A stretch of 64,000 nt of DNA. Source: Hyphomicrobiaceae bacterium (GTDB lineage Bacteria; Pseudomonadota; Alphaproteobacteria; Rhizobiales; Devosiaceae). The stretch lies in the NCBI GenBank assembly GCA_020638065.1, contig JACKJG010000008.1, positions 62,001 to 126,000 of the forward strand. Direction: 5' to 3'. Shown here in pieces: positions 24,144 through 32,889 of the stretch. A model generated the notes under the pieces. The model saw nothing but the letters and a program-made list of their open reading frames with translations. It was not told where the DNA came from and ran no database searches. A program made the translations under genes and the position numbers. The first letter of the stretch is position 1, and the number at the start of each line of letters is the position of its first letter.

Positions 24144-25322
24144 TCAAGGGCTGGCAGGTGCGGTGCTCTCGCCGTCTGCCGGGGTATCAATGGGCGGCGG
24201 GGCCGATAACAGCTCGGTTGCCTGATCGGTGATCGAATGGGCCTCGGACTGGACAGGCAGCATCAGTGCTTCGTCGATCATGCCCTGATCGATCAGTTGC
24301 TGCATCGCTTCGTGCATGCTGTCATCATCCGAAGAGGGCAGCAGGCCGGGCGCGGCACCTTGGGTCGGCACGTCGCCGGGCCAGTAACGGGCGCGCTCCT
24401 CGCCCCTGGCAATGATGTCGGAAGGCACATTCGCCAGCAAATCGTCGGTCTGGGTGTCGTTGAGACCCTGGCGGCGGGCCAGCGCGCGATACATGGCGGC
24501 GGTCTCTGGATCCTGCTCGACATTCTCGCCGGCAGCGAGAAGCTTGGCGAGCCGGTTCTGGGCGACGGCATTGCCGAGATTGGCGGCGCGCCGATACCAG
24601 GTAATTGCGGCGATGCGGTCCTTTTTGACGCCATGGCCAAGATAAAGAAGGGTCGCGTAGTCGACCTCGGCGGCGGTCAGGCCGTTCTGGGCAGCAAGGC
24701 CGATCTGGCGTGCGCCTTCCTCCGCATCGGGAAAGGTGCCGGCCCCCTGCATGAGCATTGTGCCGTAATCGTATTGCGCTTGCGGCAGATTGAGATCGGC
24801 GGCCTTTTTCATGAGTTCGGCAGCTTTGGTCAGGCTGGGTTCGGCATAGCGCCCTTCGACATAAAGGAGCGCGACATTGTACATGGCTTCGACGTGGCCT
24901 TTGGCCGCCGCCTGCTTGAACAATTCAGCGGCCTGTTCGCGATTGCGCGGAATGCCGCGGCCATTCTGATAGAGCACGGCCAGGGCAAAGGCGGCGTTGG
25001 GGTCGCCATTGTCAGCCGCGATCTTGTACCATGAGGCGGCAAGTTCGTAATTCTGGGGCACGCCGAGGCCTTCTTCGTAAATGCGGGCAATCAGGGTCTC
25101 GGCGGCGGCGTCGTTGCGATCGGCCGCCACCCGGTCGAGGGCGAGGGACAGGGCGGTGAGATATTGGCCACGCTGGAAGGCGCCGAAGGCAAGATCGACC
25201 GGGAGGCGGGGACCCAGAACATTGTCCGAAATGACCTCGGCGTCTGAGGCGGCGTTGGCCGTGCCGGGAAGGCAAGCGATCAGGATTGCCGCAATGACGA
25301 CGAAGCGCAGCCGCGAACGGGT
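24144..25322 (-). CDS. Secreted SEL1-repeat (TPR-like) protein, start unresolved
   Basis: At least 390 residues, with about five SEL1-type repeats (examples GDPNAAFALAVLYQNGRGIP and GHVEAMYNVALLYVEGRYAE). An apparent signal peptide, LRFVVIAAILIACLPGTANA, is encoded just upstream (cleavage after TANA, about 25255), but no ATG, GTG or TTG lies in frame before it; the frame opens near 25322 at the edge of a sequence-quality problem. A GTG at 25130 is the first in-frame start but would remove the signal peptide, so I annotate the longer open frame. SEL1 proteins scaffold protein complexes, often in the periplasm; the role here is unknown. Confidence 0.75.
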   Translation of the reverse strand, partial: TRSRLRFVVIAAILIACLPGTANAASDAEVISDNVLGPRLPVDLAFGAFQRGQYLTALSLALDRVAADRNDAAAETLIARIYEEGLGVPQNYELAASWYKIAADNGDPNAAFALAVLYQNGRGIPRNREQAAELFKQAAAKGHVEAMYNVALLYVEGRYAEPSLTKAAELMKKAADLNLPQAQYDYGTMLMQGAGTFPDAEEGARQIGLAAQNGLTAAEVDYATLLYLGHGVKKDRIAAITWYRRAANLGNAVAQNRLAKLLAAGENVEQDPETAAMYRALARRQGLNDTQTDDLLANVPSDIIARGEERARYWPGDVPTQGAAPGLLPSSDDDSMHEAMQQLIDQGMIDEALMLPVQSEAHSITDQATELLSAPPPIDTPADGESTAPASP

Positions 25323-25930
25323 TTTATTTTGCCGGTACCCTGGCGAGACCTGCGAGGAACCCGCCGGCCGCGGCAGTCCAGAGACCAGACCGAAGGCAAT
25401 GACCCGGCGCCTGCCGCAAGGAAGCGGTTCCGATCAGGGAGGATCGCCACAAGGGCGCATCGATCTGGCTGGACCACCATTGCGCATCGTCTGATCACGG
25501 TGATCTCCTGGCTCGGATCGCCGAAGAGCAGATAGTCGGCACCGGCTTCCGCCATACGGTCGCGTGGATGGGCGCACATCGCCGGGCACCCACGATGAAG
25601 TCGGCCTGCCAGCGCGGCTTTGCAAAAACCGTTGACCGAGGTCATGAACGCCGTCGGCAGCTAGATCTGCTTGACCAGAGGTGGAGGTTGTTTAGCAGGG
25701 CACAATCTCGCGATTGACGATTCAACCATCGGCGGATGCGGCTGAGATAATCCTGTTCGCTTGTCTGGCCGCGCAGAAAAACGTGAGCGCGGCAATTTCA
25801 ACCACTTTAAGTGCTTCAAGCGCAGTGTTCCGGCTGCTATTCCGGAATGTGATAGAACAAGAGACCGTGAGCTTAAACCCTGATTGGGACATTCATTTAC
25901 ACGAACAGGCGGCAAATGACCGTCAAATTT
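25300..25930 (-). pseudogene. thiE: thiE (thiamine phosphate synthase-like), broken by frameshifts
   Basis: Fragments of a thiamine-phosphate synthase family protein appear in alternating frames: AEAGADYLLFGDPS (ThiE phosphate loop), GLWTAAAGGFLAGLA near the 3' end, and QDYLSRIR near the 5' end. No frame is open across the whole gene. Order tkt-gap-pgk-(thiE)-SEL1 matches other rhizobia, so this is thiE-like by homology and position. Cause is probably sequence error rather than decay (see findings). Boundaries are approximate. No fba is seen between pgk and this gene; there is no room for one. Confidence 0.6.
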
Positions 25931-25954
25931 GGCGATGATGAATTTGCGCTGGAG

Positions 25955-27082
25955 CCCCAGCCATTGTTGCGCCGCAGCCACACTGGGGAGAACTCTTGCC
26001 CATCTCATTCTGGCGAAGGCGCCGCCTGTGAGGACATAGAGAAGTCGTCCTGACCTCGGTGATGGGCGAGGCCGCGGACTGTCGTCACCACCGGCCACCG
26101 AAAACGAGGGCGCCGGATTTTGTGAGGTTCGCGGCTTGCCGCGGCGACGGTGCCCCGGTCAGCCAGATTTCAGCCGAGCGGCCGTTCTGGTTTTTCAAGA
26201 GCCGCGAATGATTCGTCCCAACGCGGATTTTGGTCCGATGACGATCATGTCGTCGGCTGCGACCTCGCCCGATGGTTCGGTTTTATATGGCCATCTTGAA
26301 TTCCTTGGCCACAACGGCATCGACTGGAAGAATGATGTTTGTGCCGCCCGAGGCGGCCTTGTCAATTACGCGCAAAGGCGGTGTCGGCGGAGGTCTCGCA
26401 GAGGAAGGCCAGATATCGTGTCCTTGCGCAAACAGAAACGTGTTGCTGCCGCCGCCACGACCATATCGACCCAGATGAGGTTCGAGCAGGTCCATTCGGT
26501 GGGAGGACCTGGCGCAATCAGCGTAATTACGGCCGTCGGGATCGTTGAGGAAAATGGATCTGGAGGGCCAGCAGTTCTGCGCCAGACCAGCCGTCGGCGG
26601 CGTTTCAGCATGGGCGAGGACTGGTCGTTGAGGAGGCGGGGCGTAGAGCTGAAAAGGCGTCGGCTGACATAGTGTCGCCGAGGTATACGCGGGCAACGAG
26701 GTCGACCGTGCCGGATGGAACCGGTATTTTCCAGAACAATGATATTATCGCGAGGCGCTGCCGCAATCGCGGCCTTTGCCGCTGCCGAGACGTCGGTCCA
26801 GTCGCGCCGGTGTCGACGGCGTAGCCATGGCCAGCCTGCCAGACGACGACCAATATCCTGAAAGCTGATATGTCCGGTACGACCTTTCGGGCTTTGGGAC
26901 GGCCAAAGTGAGCGAGAGAATTGGCTGCCCGCCCTCAGTGATAATGCCGGTGAGGGTCGGGATGATGCGCTTCGATCTGTGTCTGTCACCTTGCCATCGG
27001 CCATAGGACGTTGATGCCGACGCGCACCAAGACGCGCTTGCCGGTGAGATCGAGATCGTCGAGGGTCTGGAAAAGCGGGCAT
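25955..27082 (-). pseudogene. pgk: pgk (phosphoglycerate kinase), broken by many frameshifts
   Basis: The start is ATG 27082 (MPAFQTLDDLDLTGKRVLVR, recovered across frames), and matching pieces follow: ADGKVTD, RIIPTLTGII, NIIVLEN, NTFLFAQGHDI, VIDKAAS and ILPVDAVVAKEFK, with a TGGAF-like piece near the 3' end. All are family hallmarks of phosphoglycerate kinase. Each piece is in a different frame, with at least eight indels and no open frame above about 240 residues. Kinase activity would be lost if the sequence is right. The gene is in its normal place after gap. An error-rich consensus is the more likely explanation. Confidence 0.75.
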
Positions 27083-27161
27083 AGCGGTTTTTCAGCAGCG
27101 TCAAGGTCGACCCGGCGAAAAACTTGAAGCAAGAACGCCGATTGCGTCAGCGCCAGCAGCG

Positions 27162-28167
27162 TCAGCATCGTGTCTCACAACGTAGCGGCGCGATCGCGCG
27201 ACAGTGTCGCCCATGCGGTCGGAGGAAGCCCCATTCATTGTCAGCCAGCCTGAGACCGAGACCGGTGCCGTCCATGACCCTTGGTCTGGTCGAGCGCCAC
27301 GTCAGAGGAATGCGGATCATGGCTGAAGTCAGATCGAGACGTTGGGGTGATGCGTCGCCAAGGATGCCTTTCAGGCGGCCTTCGGATGCCGCGATCAGCG
27401 CATTGTTGATTTTCCGCATTGTCTTGGCAATGAACCAGTCGACCAGCGAAACGTCTGGTCGGCACGAACCGACATGCCATCGAGCTTGCCTGCCAGTTCC
27501 TGGAATAACAAGGCCATCGGCCTGGCTGCCGGTCGAAGCCGGATCTGGCCGGAAGCGCTGCGGCACGGGCACGATAAAGATCCTTGTGCATCGTATCGAG
27601 CGTCGGCTGGTCACCGGTATAGGAGTGAATGGTGGTCATCATGCCGCGTTCGATGCCGAAGGTGGAATGAAGCACATCGACCAGCGGAGCCAGGCAATTG
27701 GTCGTGCAGGACGCGTTGGAGATCACCTTCTGGTCGGCGGAAATCTTGTCGTGGTTGACGCCGTAGACGACAGTCAGATCGGCGCCGCTCGACGGTGCTG
27801 AGACCAGGACGCGCTTTGCGCCGGCCTCAAGGTGCATCGCCGCCTTGTCGCGGGCGGTGAAGATGCCTGTGCATTCCATGGCGATATCGACATCGAGTTC
27901 TTTCCAGGGCAGCTTGGTGGGGTCGCGCTCGGCGAGAACCTTGAAGCTGTCGCCACCCTCGATATGGATCGTGTCGCCATCCACATCGACTGTGCGCGGG
28001 AAGCGGCCGTGAACCGAGTCATAGCGCATCAGGTGGGCATTGGTCTCCACCGGGCCAAGGTCGTTTACCGCAACGATGTCGATGTCCTTGCGGCCCGATT
28101 CGTAGATGGCGCGCACCACATTGCGGCCGATTCGTCCAAATCCGTTGATAGCGACGCGAACTGCCAT
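27162..28167 (-). pseudogene. gap: gap (glyceraldehyde-3-phosphate dehydrogenase), 3' third frameshifted
   Basis: Codons 1-203 read cleanly from ATG 28167: [20 protein letters not shown] (NAD fold), then the catalytic [13 protein letters not shown] with Cys154 and [14 protein letters not shown]. After about 27558 the frame breaks. Expected C-terminal segments are found in other frames: [56 protein letters not shown] and DNEWGF. Small gaps remain even after frame correction. If real, the enzyme would lack its substrate-binding C terminus. It lies 60 bp downstream of tkt. Confidence 0.8.
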
Positions 28168-28227
28168 TTTCTGCTCCTTGATTGGCCCCCGTTGCCGGTG
28201 GGCGGCGAGACTCTATTCGAAAGCCTC

Positions 28228-30207
28228 TTACAATTGCGATGTGACGGCTTCAACAACCGCCTTTGGCGTGATGCCGAAATGCTCATAAAGGTCTGCCGCC
28301 GGGGCGCTGGCGCCGAAGCTCGACATGCCCACGAACTTGCCTTGACCCATCAGCAAACGGTCCCACCCCAGACTGACGCCCGCCTCAACGGCAACCAGTG
28401 CTTTGGGGTCTCCAAGTACAGATTTGCGGTAGTCTTGGGATTGTTCAAGAAACAATTCGACGCAGGGCAGTGAAACCACGCGGGTCGGCACGCCGGACTT
28501 TTCCAATTCTGCGCGTGCTTCGAGCGCGATGGCGACTTCCGTACCGGTGGCGAGAATGGTTGCCTCGGCATTGTCGCTGTCGGCCAGAACGTAGCCGCCG
28601 CGGGCACACAAATTGTCCTTCTCGAACTTCATGCGCACGGCGGGCGAACCCTGACGCGACAAGGCGAGGATAGAAGGGCCCTTGCGCCGTTCGAGCGCCA
28701 ATTGCCAGCATTCGGCCGTCTCGGTGGCATCGGCGGGGCGGAACACGCGCATGTTGGGCATGGCCCGGAACGAGGCCAGCTGCTCAACCGGCTGATGGGT
28801 CGGACCATCTTCGCCAACGCCGATGGAATCGTGGGTCATCACGTGAATGGCGCGAACACCCATGAGTGCGGCGAGACGCAGCGAGGGGCGGCAATAATCG
28901 GAAAAGATGAAAAAGCCGCCGACATAGGGGATCAGTCCGCCATGCAGGGCAATGCCATTCGTGGCGGCGGCCATGCCATGTTCGCGCACGCCGAAATTGA
29001 TGAACCTGCCTTTGCGGTTGTCGGCCTGGAAATCCTCGAATGCGGAGGTTTTCGTCAAGTTCGAGCCATTCAGGTCCGCCGAGCCGCCGACGGTTTCAGG
29101 GGTTACGGCGTTGATGGCCTCGAGGGCCATCTGGCTGGCCTTGCGCGTCGCAACCTTGGGATGGTCGGCGGCCAGAGACTGTTTCAATTCGGAAATGGCG
29201 GCGGTCAGGCTGATTGGCAAGGCGCCTTTCATTCGTCTTTCGAAATCGGCGCGGATGTCGGCCTCGGCGGCGGCCAGGCGTTCTTCCCAGTCGGCGCGAA
29301 CCTTGGCCGACCGGAGGCCGGCGAGCCGCCAATTGTCGAGAATGTCCTCCGGAATCTCATAGGGTTCGGCGGTCCAGCCGATCGCGGCGAGGGCGCCCTT
29401 GGCTTCCTCCTCGCCATAGGGGCCGCCATGCGCCTTGGCCTTGCCGGCGCGGGTCGGAGCGCCGAAGCCGGCAATGGTCTTGCAGGCGATCAGGGTCGGG
29501 CGATCCGATTTCTGCGCCTTTGTCAGGGCAAGCGAGACGGCTTCTGCGTCCATGCCGTCCACTTCATCCACGGCCCAGCCATAGGCCTTGAAACGGGCGA
29601 CCTGATCGGTGCTGTCGGCGAGCGAAACCGGCCCGTCGATCGTGATGTCGTTATTGTCCCAAAGCACGATCAGTCTGCCGAGCTTGAGATGGCCGGCAAG
29701 TGCTGCCGCCTCGTGGCTGACGCCTTCTTCAAGACAGCCGTCGCCGGCGATGACGTAGGTGCGGTGATTAACAAGGTCCTCGCCGAATTCGGCCCGCAGA
29801 TGCGCCTCGGCAATGGCCATGCCAACAGCATTAGCGATGCCCTGACCGAGCGGGCCGGTCGTGGTTTCGATGCCCGCGGCATGCCCGAATTCCGGATGAC
29901 CCGCGGTTTTCGACCCAAGCTGACGGAAATTCTGCAATTCCTCGATCGTGATGTCCTCGTAGCCGAGCAGGTAGAGCGCGGAATAGAGGAGCATCGAGCC
30001 ATGTCCGGCGCTCAGGACGAAGCGGTCGCGGTCGGGCCAGTTTGGATGTTGCGGGTCGAATTTCAGGAATTTTGAAAAAAGCACGGTCGCCATATCGGCA
30101 CCGCCAAGCGGCAGGCCGAGATGGCCCGATGCGGCGCGCTCCACCGAGGCGAGCGAAAGGGCGCGAATGGCATTGGCCATGGCGGTGTGCTTGTCTGGAT
30201 TTGTCAT
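28228..30207 (-). CDS. tkt: Transketolase
   Basis: A thiamine-diphosphate enzyme transferring two-carbon units between sugar phosphates in the pentose phosphate and Calvin routes. The 659-residue protein has the full set of domains: GHLGLPLGGADM and GPLGQGIANAVGMA near the N terminus, the ThDP-binding GDGCLEEGVSHEAAALAG, KTIAGFGAPTRAGKAKAHGG, and the pyrimidine domain with GVREHGMAAATNGIALHGG and DSIGVGEDGPTHQPVEQLA. It is the first gene of the tkt-gap-pgk-thiE series and reads without errors. Confidence 0.97.
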   Translation of the reverse strand: MTNPDKHTAMANAIRALSLASVERAASGHLGLPLGGADMATVLFSKFLKFDPQHPNWPDRDRFVLSAGHGSMLLYSALYLLGYEDITIEELQNFRQLGSKTAGHPEFGHAAGIETTTGPLGQGIANAVGMAIAEAHLRAEFGEDLVNHRTYVIAGDGCLEEGVSHEAAALAGHLKLGRLIVLWDNNDITIDGPVSLADSTDQVARFKAYGWAVDEVDGMDAEAVSLALTKAQKSDRPTLIACKTIAGFGAPTRAGKAKAHGGPYGEEEAKGALAAIGWTAEPYEIPEDILDNWRLAGLRSAKVRADWEERLAAAEADIRADFERRMKGALPISLTAAISELKQSLAADHPKVATRKASQMALEAINAVTPETVGGSADLNGSNLTKTSAFEDFQADNRKGRFINFGVREHGMAAATNGIALHGGLIPYVGGFFIFSDYCRPSLRLAALMGVRAIHVMTHDSIGVGEDGPTHQPVEQLASFRAMPNMRVFRPADATETAECWQLALERRKGPSILALSRQGSPAVRMKFEKDNLCARGGYVLADSDNAEATILATGTEVAIALEARAELEKSGVPTRVVSLPCVELFLEQSQDYRKSVLGDPKALVAVEAGVSLGWDRLLMGQGKFVGMSSFGASAPAADLYEHFGITPKAVVEAVTSQL

Positions 30208-30467
30208 TAAGTTTGGTCCGGCATCGTGTTGCGCAATCCCGATTTGCGGGTGCGGCAGGGGTGGACGCTCAGGTCATGGCTGACCCGGCGCGAGGCCGGC
30301 CGGGCAACGGGCGCCAGACTTAAACAGGTCGCATTTCCAAGTCAATTGCAGACAAGGGGCTGGGGAGAGTTGGCGCGCGATATTGCATTGTGGCGGGCTT
30401 TCCCGTTTGAATGTGGGACGGAATCGCGTTTTGGCGATTGCCCTTTTTGAGAGGACAGGCGGGCCGT

Positions 30468-30767
30468 ATGGACGACGACAAGCCCGGGGAACCTTATGCC
30501 CAGGCGGAGGCCAGGGTGAACGCGGCTCTCACGAAGCTGGAAGCCAGTCTTCGCAGCCTCAACGGGAGGGTGCGTTCGCTGCACCGCATCGAGGAAGAAG
30601 TGGGAAAGCTTGAATCCGACCGGACGCGGCTGGCCGGCGAATTGCGGCAGCAACAGGCGCGGGCGGATCAACTCGACAAGGCGGCGGGCGATGTGTCGCG
30701 CCGGCTGGTTGAAGCCATGGACAGGGTGAGACACGTCATGGATGCTGCGGAGCCCGGCGATGGCTGA
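30468..30767 (+). CDS. DUF4164 coiled-coil protein upstream of zapA
   Basis: A 99-residue coiled-coil protein: NAALTKLEASLRSLNGRV, then IEEEVGKLESDRTRLAGELR and VSRRLVEAMDRVRHVMD. Rhizobial genomes usually carry a DUF4164 gene directly before zapA. ATG 30468 starts MDDDKPGEPYAQAEAR. It overlaps zapA by eight bases, so translation is coupled and a link to Z-ring assembly is likely by context. Function unknown. Confidence 0.8.
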   Translation: MDDDKPGEPYAQAEARVNAALTKLEASLRSLNGRVRSLHRIEEEVGKLESDRTRLAGELRQQQARADQLDKAAGDVSRRLVEAMDRVRHVMDAAEPGDG

Positions 30768-31131
30768 AGTCAATGTCGAAATCAACGGCCGCAAATATCG
30801 GATGGCCTGCGAAGAGGGTCAGGAGCCGCATCTGACGGCGCTGGCCGATCGGTTCAACAGCAAGGTCGAACAGTTCAAGGGCGCGTTCGGCGAGATCGGT
30901 GACAACAGGCTGACAGTGATGGCCGGCATTGCCGTGCTCGACGAAATGGCCGAGCTTGAGGCCAAGCTTGAAGATATCCGCGGTTCGATCGCCGATATCG
31001 AGGCGGAGCGGGACCGCGCCATCAAGGACGCAGCAGATCAGGAAAGCCAGTTTGCCCGCAAGCTGGCCGAGACCGCCCGGAAAATCGAGGCGGTCGCGGT
31101 GGTGATCGACGAAACGGCGCTTGGCCAGTAA
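30760..31131 (+). CDS. zapA: Cell division protein ZapA
   Basis: A 123-residue ZapA that bundles FtsZ filaments. It has the N-terminal beta-hairpin domain (AEVNVEINGRKYRMACEEGQ, HLTALADRFNSKVEQFKG) and a helical tail (LDEMAELEAKLEDIRGSIAD). Rhizobial ZapA proteins share this length. ATG 30760 gives the family start. Cotranscribed with the overlapping DUF4164 gene. Confidence 0.92.
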   Translation: MAEVNVEINGRKYRMACEEGQEPHLTALADRFNSKVEQFKGAFGEIGDNRLTVMAGIAVLDEMAELEAKLEDIRGSIADIEAERDRAIKDAADQESQFARKLAETARKIEAVAVVIDETALGQ

Positions 31132-31139
31132 AGGGCCAT

Positions 31140-32012
31140 TCAGTCCTCAACGGGCAGCCACAATTCGATTTCGCCAATTCCCGTTATGGGATTGAACCGG
31201 TCACCATAGAGTTCAAAACTCGGCCCGTTTGCCTGAGACTTTCCTGCTTCGGGGATGCCCTTGCCGATGGCGGCGCTCATGCTGGCCGCGATGTTGGACA
31301 CGTGGCCCTTGTGGGTGAAAACCAGATAAGTCTGGGCGGGAACCTCGAACGTGACGAGTTCGGAGCCGGTTTCGCTTGCCTGATCGATCTCGGCGGCGGC
31401 GTAATAGTCGAACGCCTCGTCGTCAAAATTCGCGCACAGGCCGAACGTTGCGCTGCCAATCTGTCCGTCGATTTCGCCGAGATGGGGAATGAATTGTTCC
31501 CAGAGGTTGGGAATGCCGACGCGCTGATCGTAGGTGAAGCGCTTTTTGAGGCCGGCAACGCGGAATGCGGGCCGTTTTGCCAGCCGCGGGGCTTCAAGGT
31601 CGGGCAGGGATTGTTCGTTCATTTTGATGGGCTCCGTCAGATTGAGGCCGGCAAGCGACCCCGTGGTGCGCAAATTGTGCGGGTTGGTGGCAAACTCCGA
31701 GCGGAATGCGTGTGCAAAGGCCTCGCTTGATCCGTAGCCGACATCAAGTGCGATGCTGAGAATGCTTTGTTCGTTGTGGACCAGTTTGAGCGCGGCCTCG
31801 GATAGCCTGCGTTTGCGGGCGTAGGTCATCAACGGCATACCGAATGCCTGGCCGAAGCTGCGTGTCAGGTGTTCGGGGCTGATATTGCAGGTTTCGGCGA
31901 CGGCACTCAGTTCGAACTGCCGCGACAGGTACATTTCAACAAACCACAATGCGGTTGAAAGCGGGTTCACATCCGTCTCCTTGTTTGCCGCTCCAGTCAT
32001 AAACGGCACCAT
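31140..32012 (-). CDS. AraC-type regulator with GyrI-like effector domain
   Basis: A 290-residue transcription regulator. The N-terminal half has two helix-turn-helices (FELSAVAETCNISPEHLTRS and SILSIALDVGYGSSEAFAHA, an AraC/XylS signature) and the C-terminal half (about 130-290) is an AraC effector-binding, GyrI-like domain that usually binds small molecules or proteins (APRLAKRPAFRVAGLKKRF, FDYYAAAEIDQ, IELWLPVED). ATG 32012 is chosen because AGGA lies about eight bases upstream. It is convergent with zapA, and splits zapA from the 6S RNA gene that normally follows it in rhizobia. Ligand unknown. Confidence 0.85.
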   Translation of the reverse strand: MVPFMTGAANKETDVNPLSTALWFVEMYLSRQFELSAVAETCNISPEHLTRSFGQAFGMPLMTYARKRRLSEAALKLVHNEQSILSIALDVGYGSSEAFAHAFRSEFATNPHNLRTTGSLAGLNLTEPIKMNEQSLPDLEAPRLAKRPAFRVAGLKKRFTYDQRVGIPNLWEQFIPHLGEIDGQIGSATFGLCANFDDEAFDYYAAAEIDQASETGSELVTFEVPAQTYLVFTHKGHVSNIAASMSAAIGKGIPEAGKSQANGPSFELYGDRFNPITGIGEIELWLPVED

Positions 32013-32087
32013 CGACAAATTCCTGATCGCTTTTGATGTCGGCGCCGGTCGAAAGGTCTCTTTCAGGCTTCTATGCCAGCTTTTGTG

Positions 32088-32116
32088 CTTGAGTGGCGCG
32101 CCAAGGGGACTATATA
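32088..32116 (+). promoter_or_regulatory. Sigma-70 promoter of 6S RNA
   Basis: CTTGAG (32088-32093) and TATATA (32111-32116) with a 17-bp spacer give a near-consensus housekeeping promoter (alphaproteobacterial -35 CTTGAC). Its start point, about 32121-32122, coincides with the 5' strand of the closing stem of the 6S RNA. Confidence 0.75.
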
Positions 32117-32120
32117 GCGA

Positions 32121-32275
32121 AGGCTGCCCGGCGCGTGCTGGACTATTTGCATACCCTGGGGCCTTACCGATCCTTATGGGAGCTGTCCCCGATTGAGCCC
32201 GTGGGCTCTTTCACACGGCGCCCACCTACATTCGTAGGTACCCGGGATCCAATTTCCCACGGCCAGGGCGGCACC
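32121..32275 (+). ncRNA. ssrS: 6S RNA
   Basis: The roughly 155-nt RNA that traps housekeeping RNA polymerase by mimicking an open promoter. Its ends pair: GGCTGCCCGG near 32122 with CCAGGGCGGCA near 32264-32273, closing a long hairpin with an open centre. Internal stems include GCCCGTGGGC and CCTACATTCGTAGG. It lies directly upstream of the 5-formyl-THF cyclo-ligase gene, the conserved place of 6S RNA, and has a strong promoter at its 5' end. The gene is usually right after zapA; here an AraC gene intervenes. Exact ends are estimates. Confidence 0.82.
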
Positions 32276-32300
32276 ATCGATCTCCGGGGGGAGTGGCGGA

Positions 32301-32888
32301 TTGACGGAAGAAGAAGCTGCCCAAAAGAAGGCGGCACTCAGACAGCGCATCAAATACCAGCGGGACAGCCTGACCGAGGCTTACCGGCGTGCGGCCAGCC
32401 AGGCGGCGGCCGCGCAATTTGCCAAATATGTGGATTGTGCCGGCAAGGTAGTAGCGCTGTTCGTCCCGATCGGCAGCGAAATCGATGGCGCCTCCCTTTT
32501 CAAGACGGTGATCGCGCAGGGCGGGCGTGCGGCGCTCCCGGTGGTTCTCGGCGAAGAACCGATGGCGTTCCTTGCATGGGACGGCAATTTGGAAACGCTC
32601 ATCAAAGGTCTGTTCGGCACGCGGTTTCCCAACGACAGACATGTCGTTCATCCCGACATCATCGTTGTGCCCTTGCTCGGGTTCGACAGGCGCGGGCACC
32701 GGCTCGGTTGGGGCAAGGGCTATTATGACCGCACCATTGCCGCGATGCCGAAACGGCCAAGAACGGTGGGGCTGGCATTTGCAATGCAGGAAGTGGGAAT
32801 GGTAGCGAGTGAGGCACACGACATTCCGCTTGATCTGATCATCACGGAAAAAGGGCCCGTGCGCGTAACGAACAAGGATCATCACTGA
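32301..32888 (+). CDS. 5-formyltetrahydrofolate cyclo-ligase
   Basis: Makes 5,10-methenyl-THF from 5-formyl-THF with ATP. The 195-residue protein has the family end: VVPLLGFDRRGHRLGWGKGYYDRT (glycine-rich substrate loop GWGKGYYDR) and AHDIPLDLIITEKG. TTG 32301 is the start; GGGGGAG is just upstream. The gene (often called ygfA or fau) follows 6S RNA and is followed after 1 bp by a YmdB-type gene. In many bacteria it is cotranscribed with 6S RNA. Confidence 0.94.
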   Translation: MTEEEAAQKKAALRQRIKYQRDSLTEAYRRAASQAAAAQFAKYVDCAGKVVALFVPIGSEIDGASLFKTVIAQGGRAALPVVLGEEPMAFLAWDGNLETLIKGLFGTRFPNDRHVVHPDIIVVPLLGFDRRGHRLGWGKGYYDRTIAAMPKRPRTVGLAFAMQEVGMVASEAHDIPLDLIITEKGPVRVTNKDHH

Positions 32889-32889
32889 T

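Noticed and set aside
25650..25955. A fructose-bisphosphate aldolase gene expected between pgk and thiE
   Set aside because: The interval is too short for fba, and the fragments seen there fit the N-terminal part of thiE.
25320..27560. True pseudogene decay of gap, pgk and thiE
   Set aside because: Three neighbouring genes broken at the same high rate with sharp borders and preserved codon similarity fits sequence error better; kept as a caution, not as biology.
28702..30075. Long plus-strand open frame (457 codons) opposite tkt
   Set aside because: Shadow of the GC-rich tkt coding strand; no family similarity, and tkt on the minus strand is complete.
32237..32250. GGTACCCGGGATCC resembles a cloning-vector polylinker (KpnI-SmaI-BamHI)
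   Set aside because: It lies inside the 6S RNA where the bases form and flank a conserved stem (CCTACATTCGTAGG), the flanks are normal, and it has one G fewer than the pUC site.
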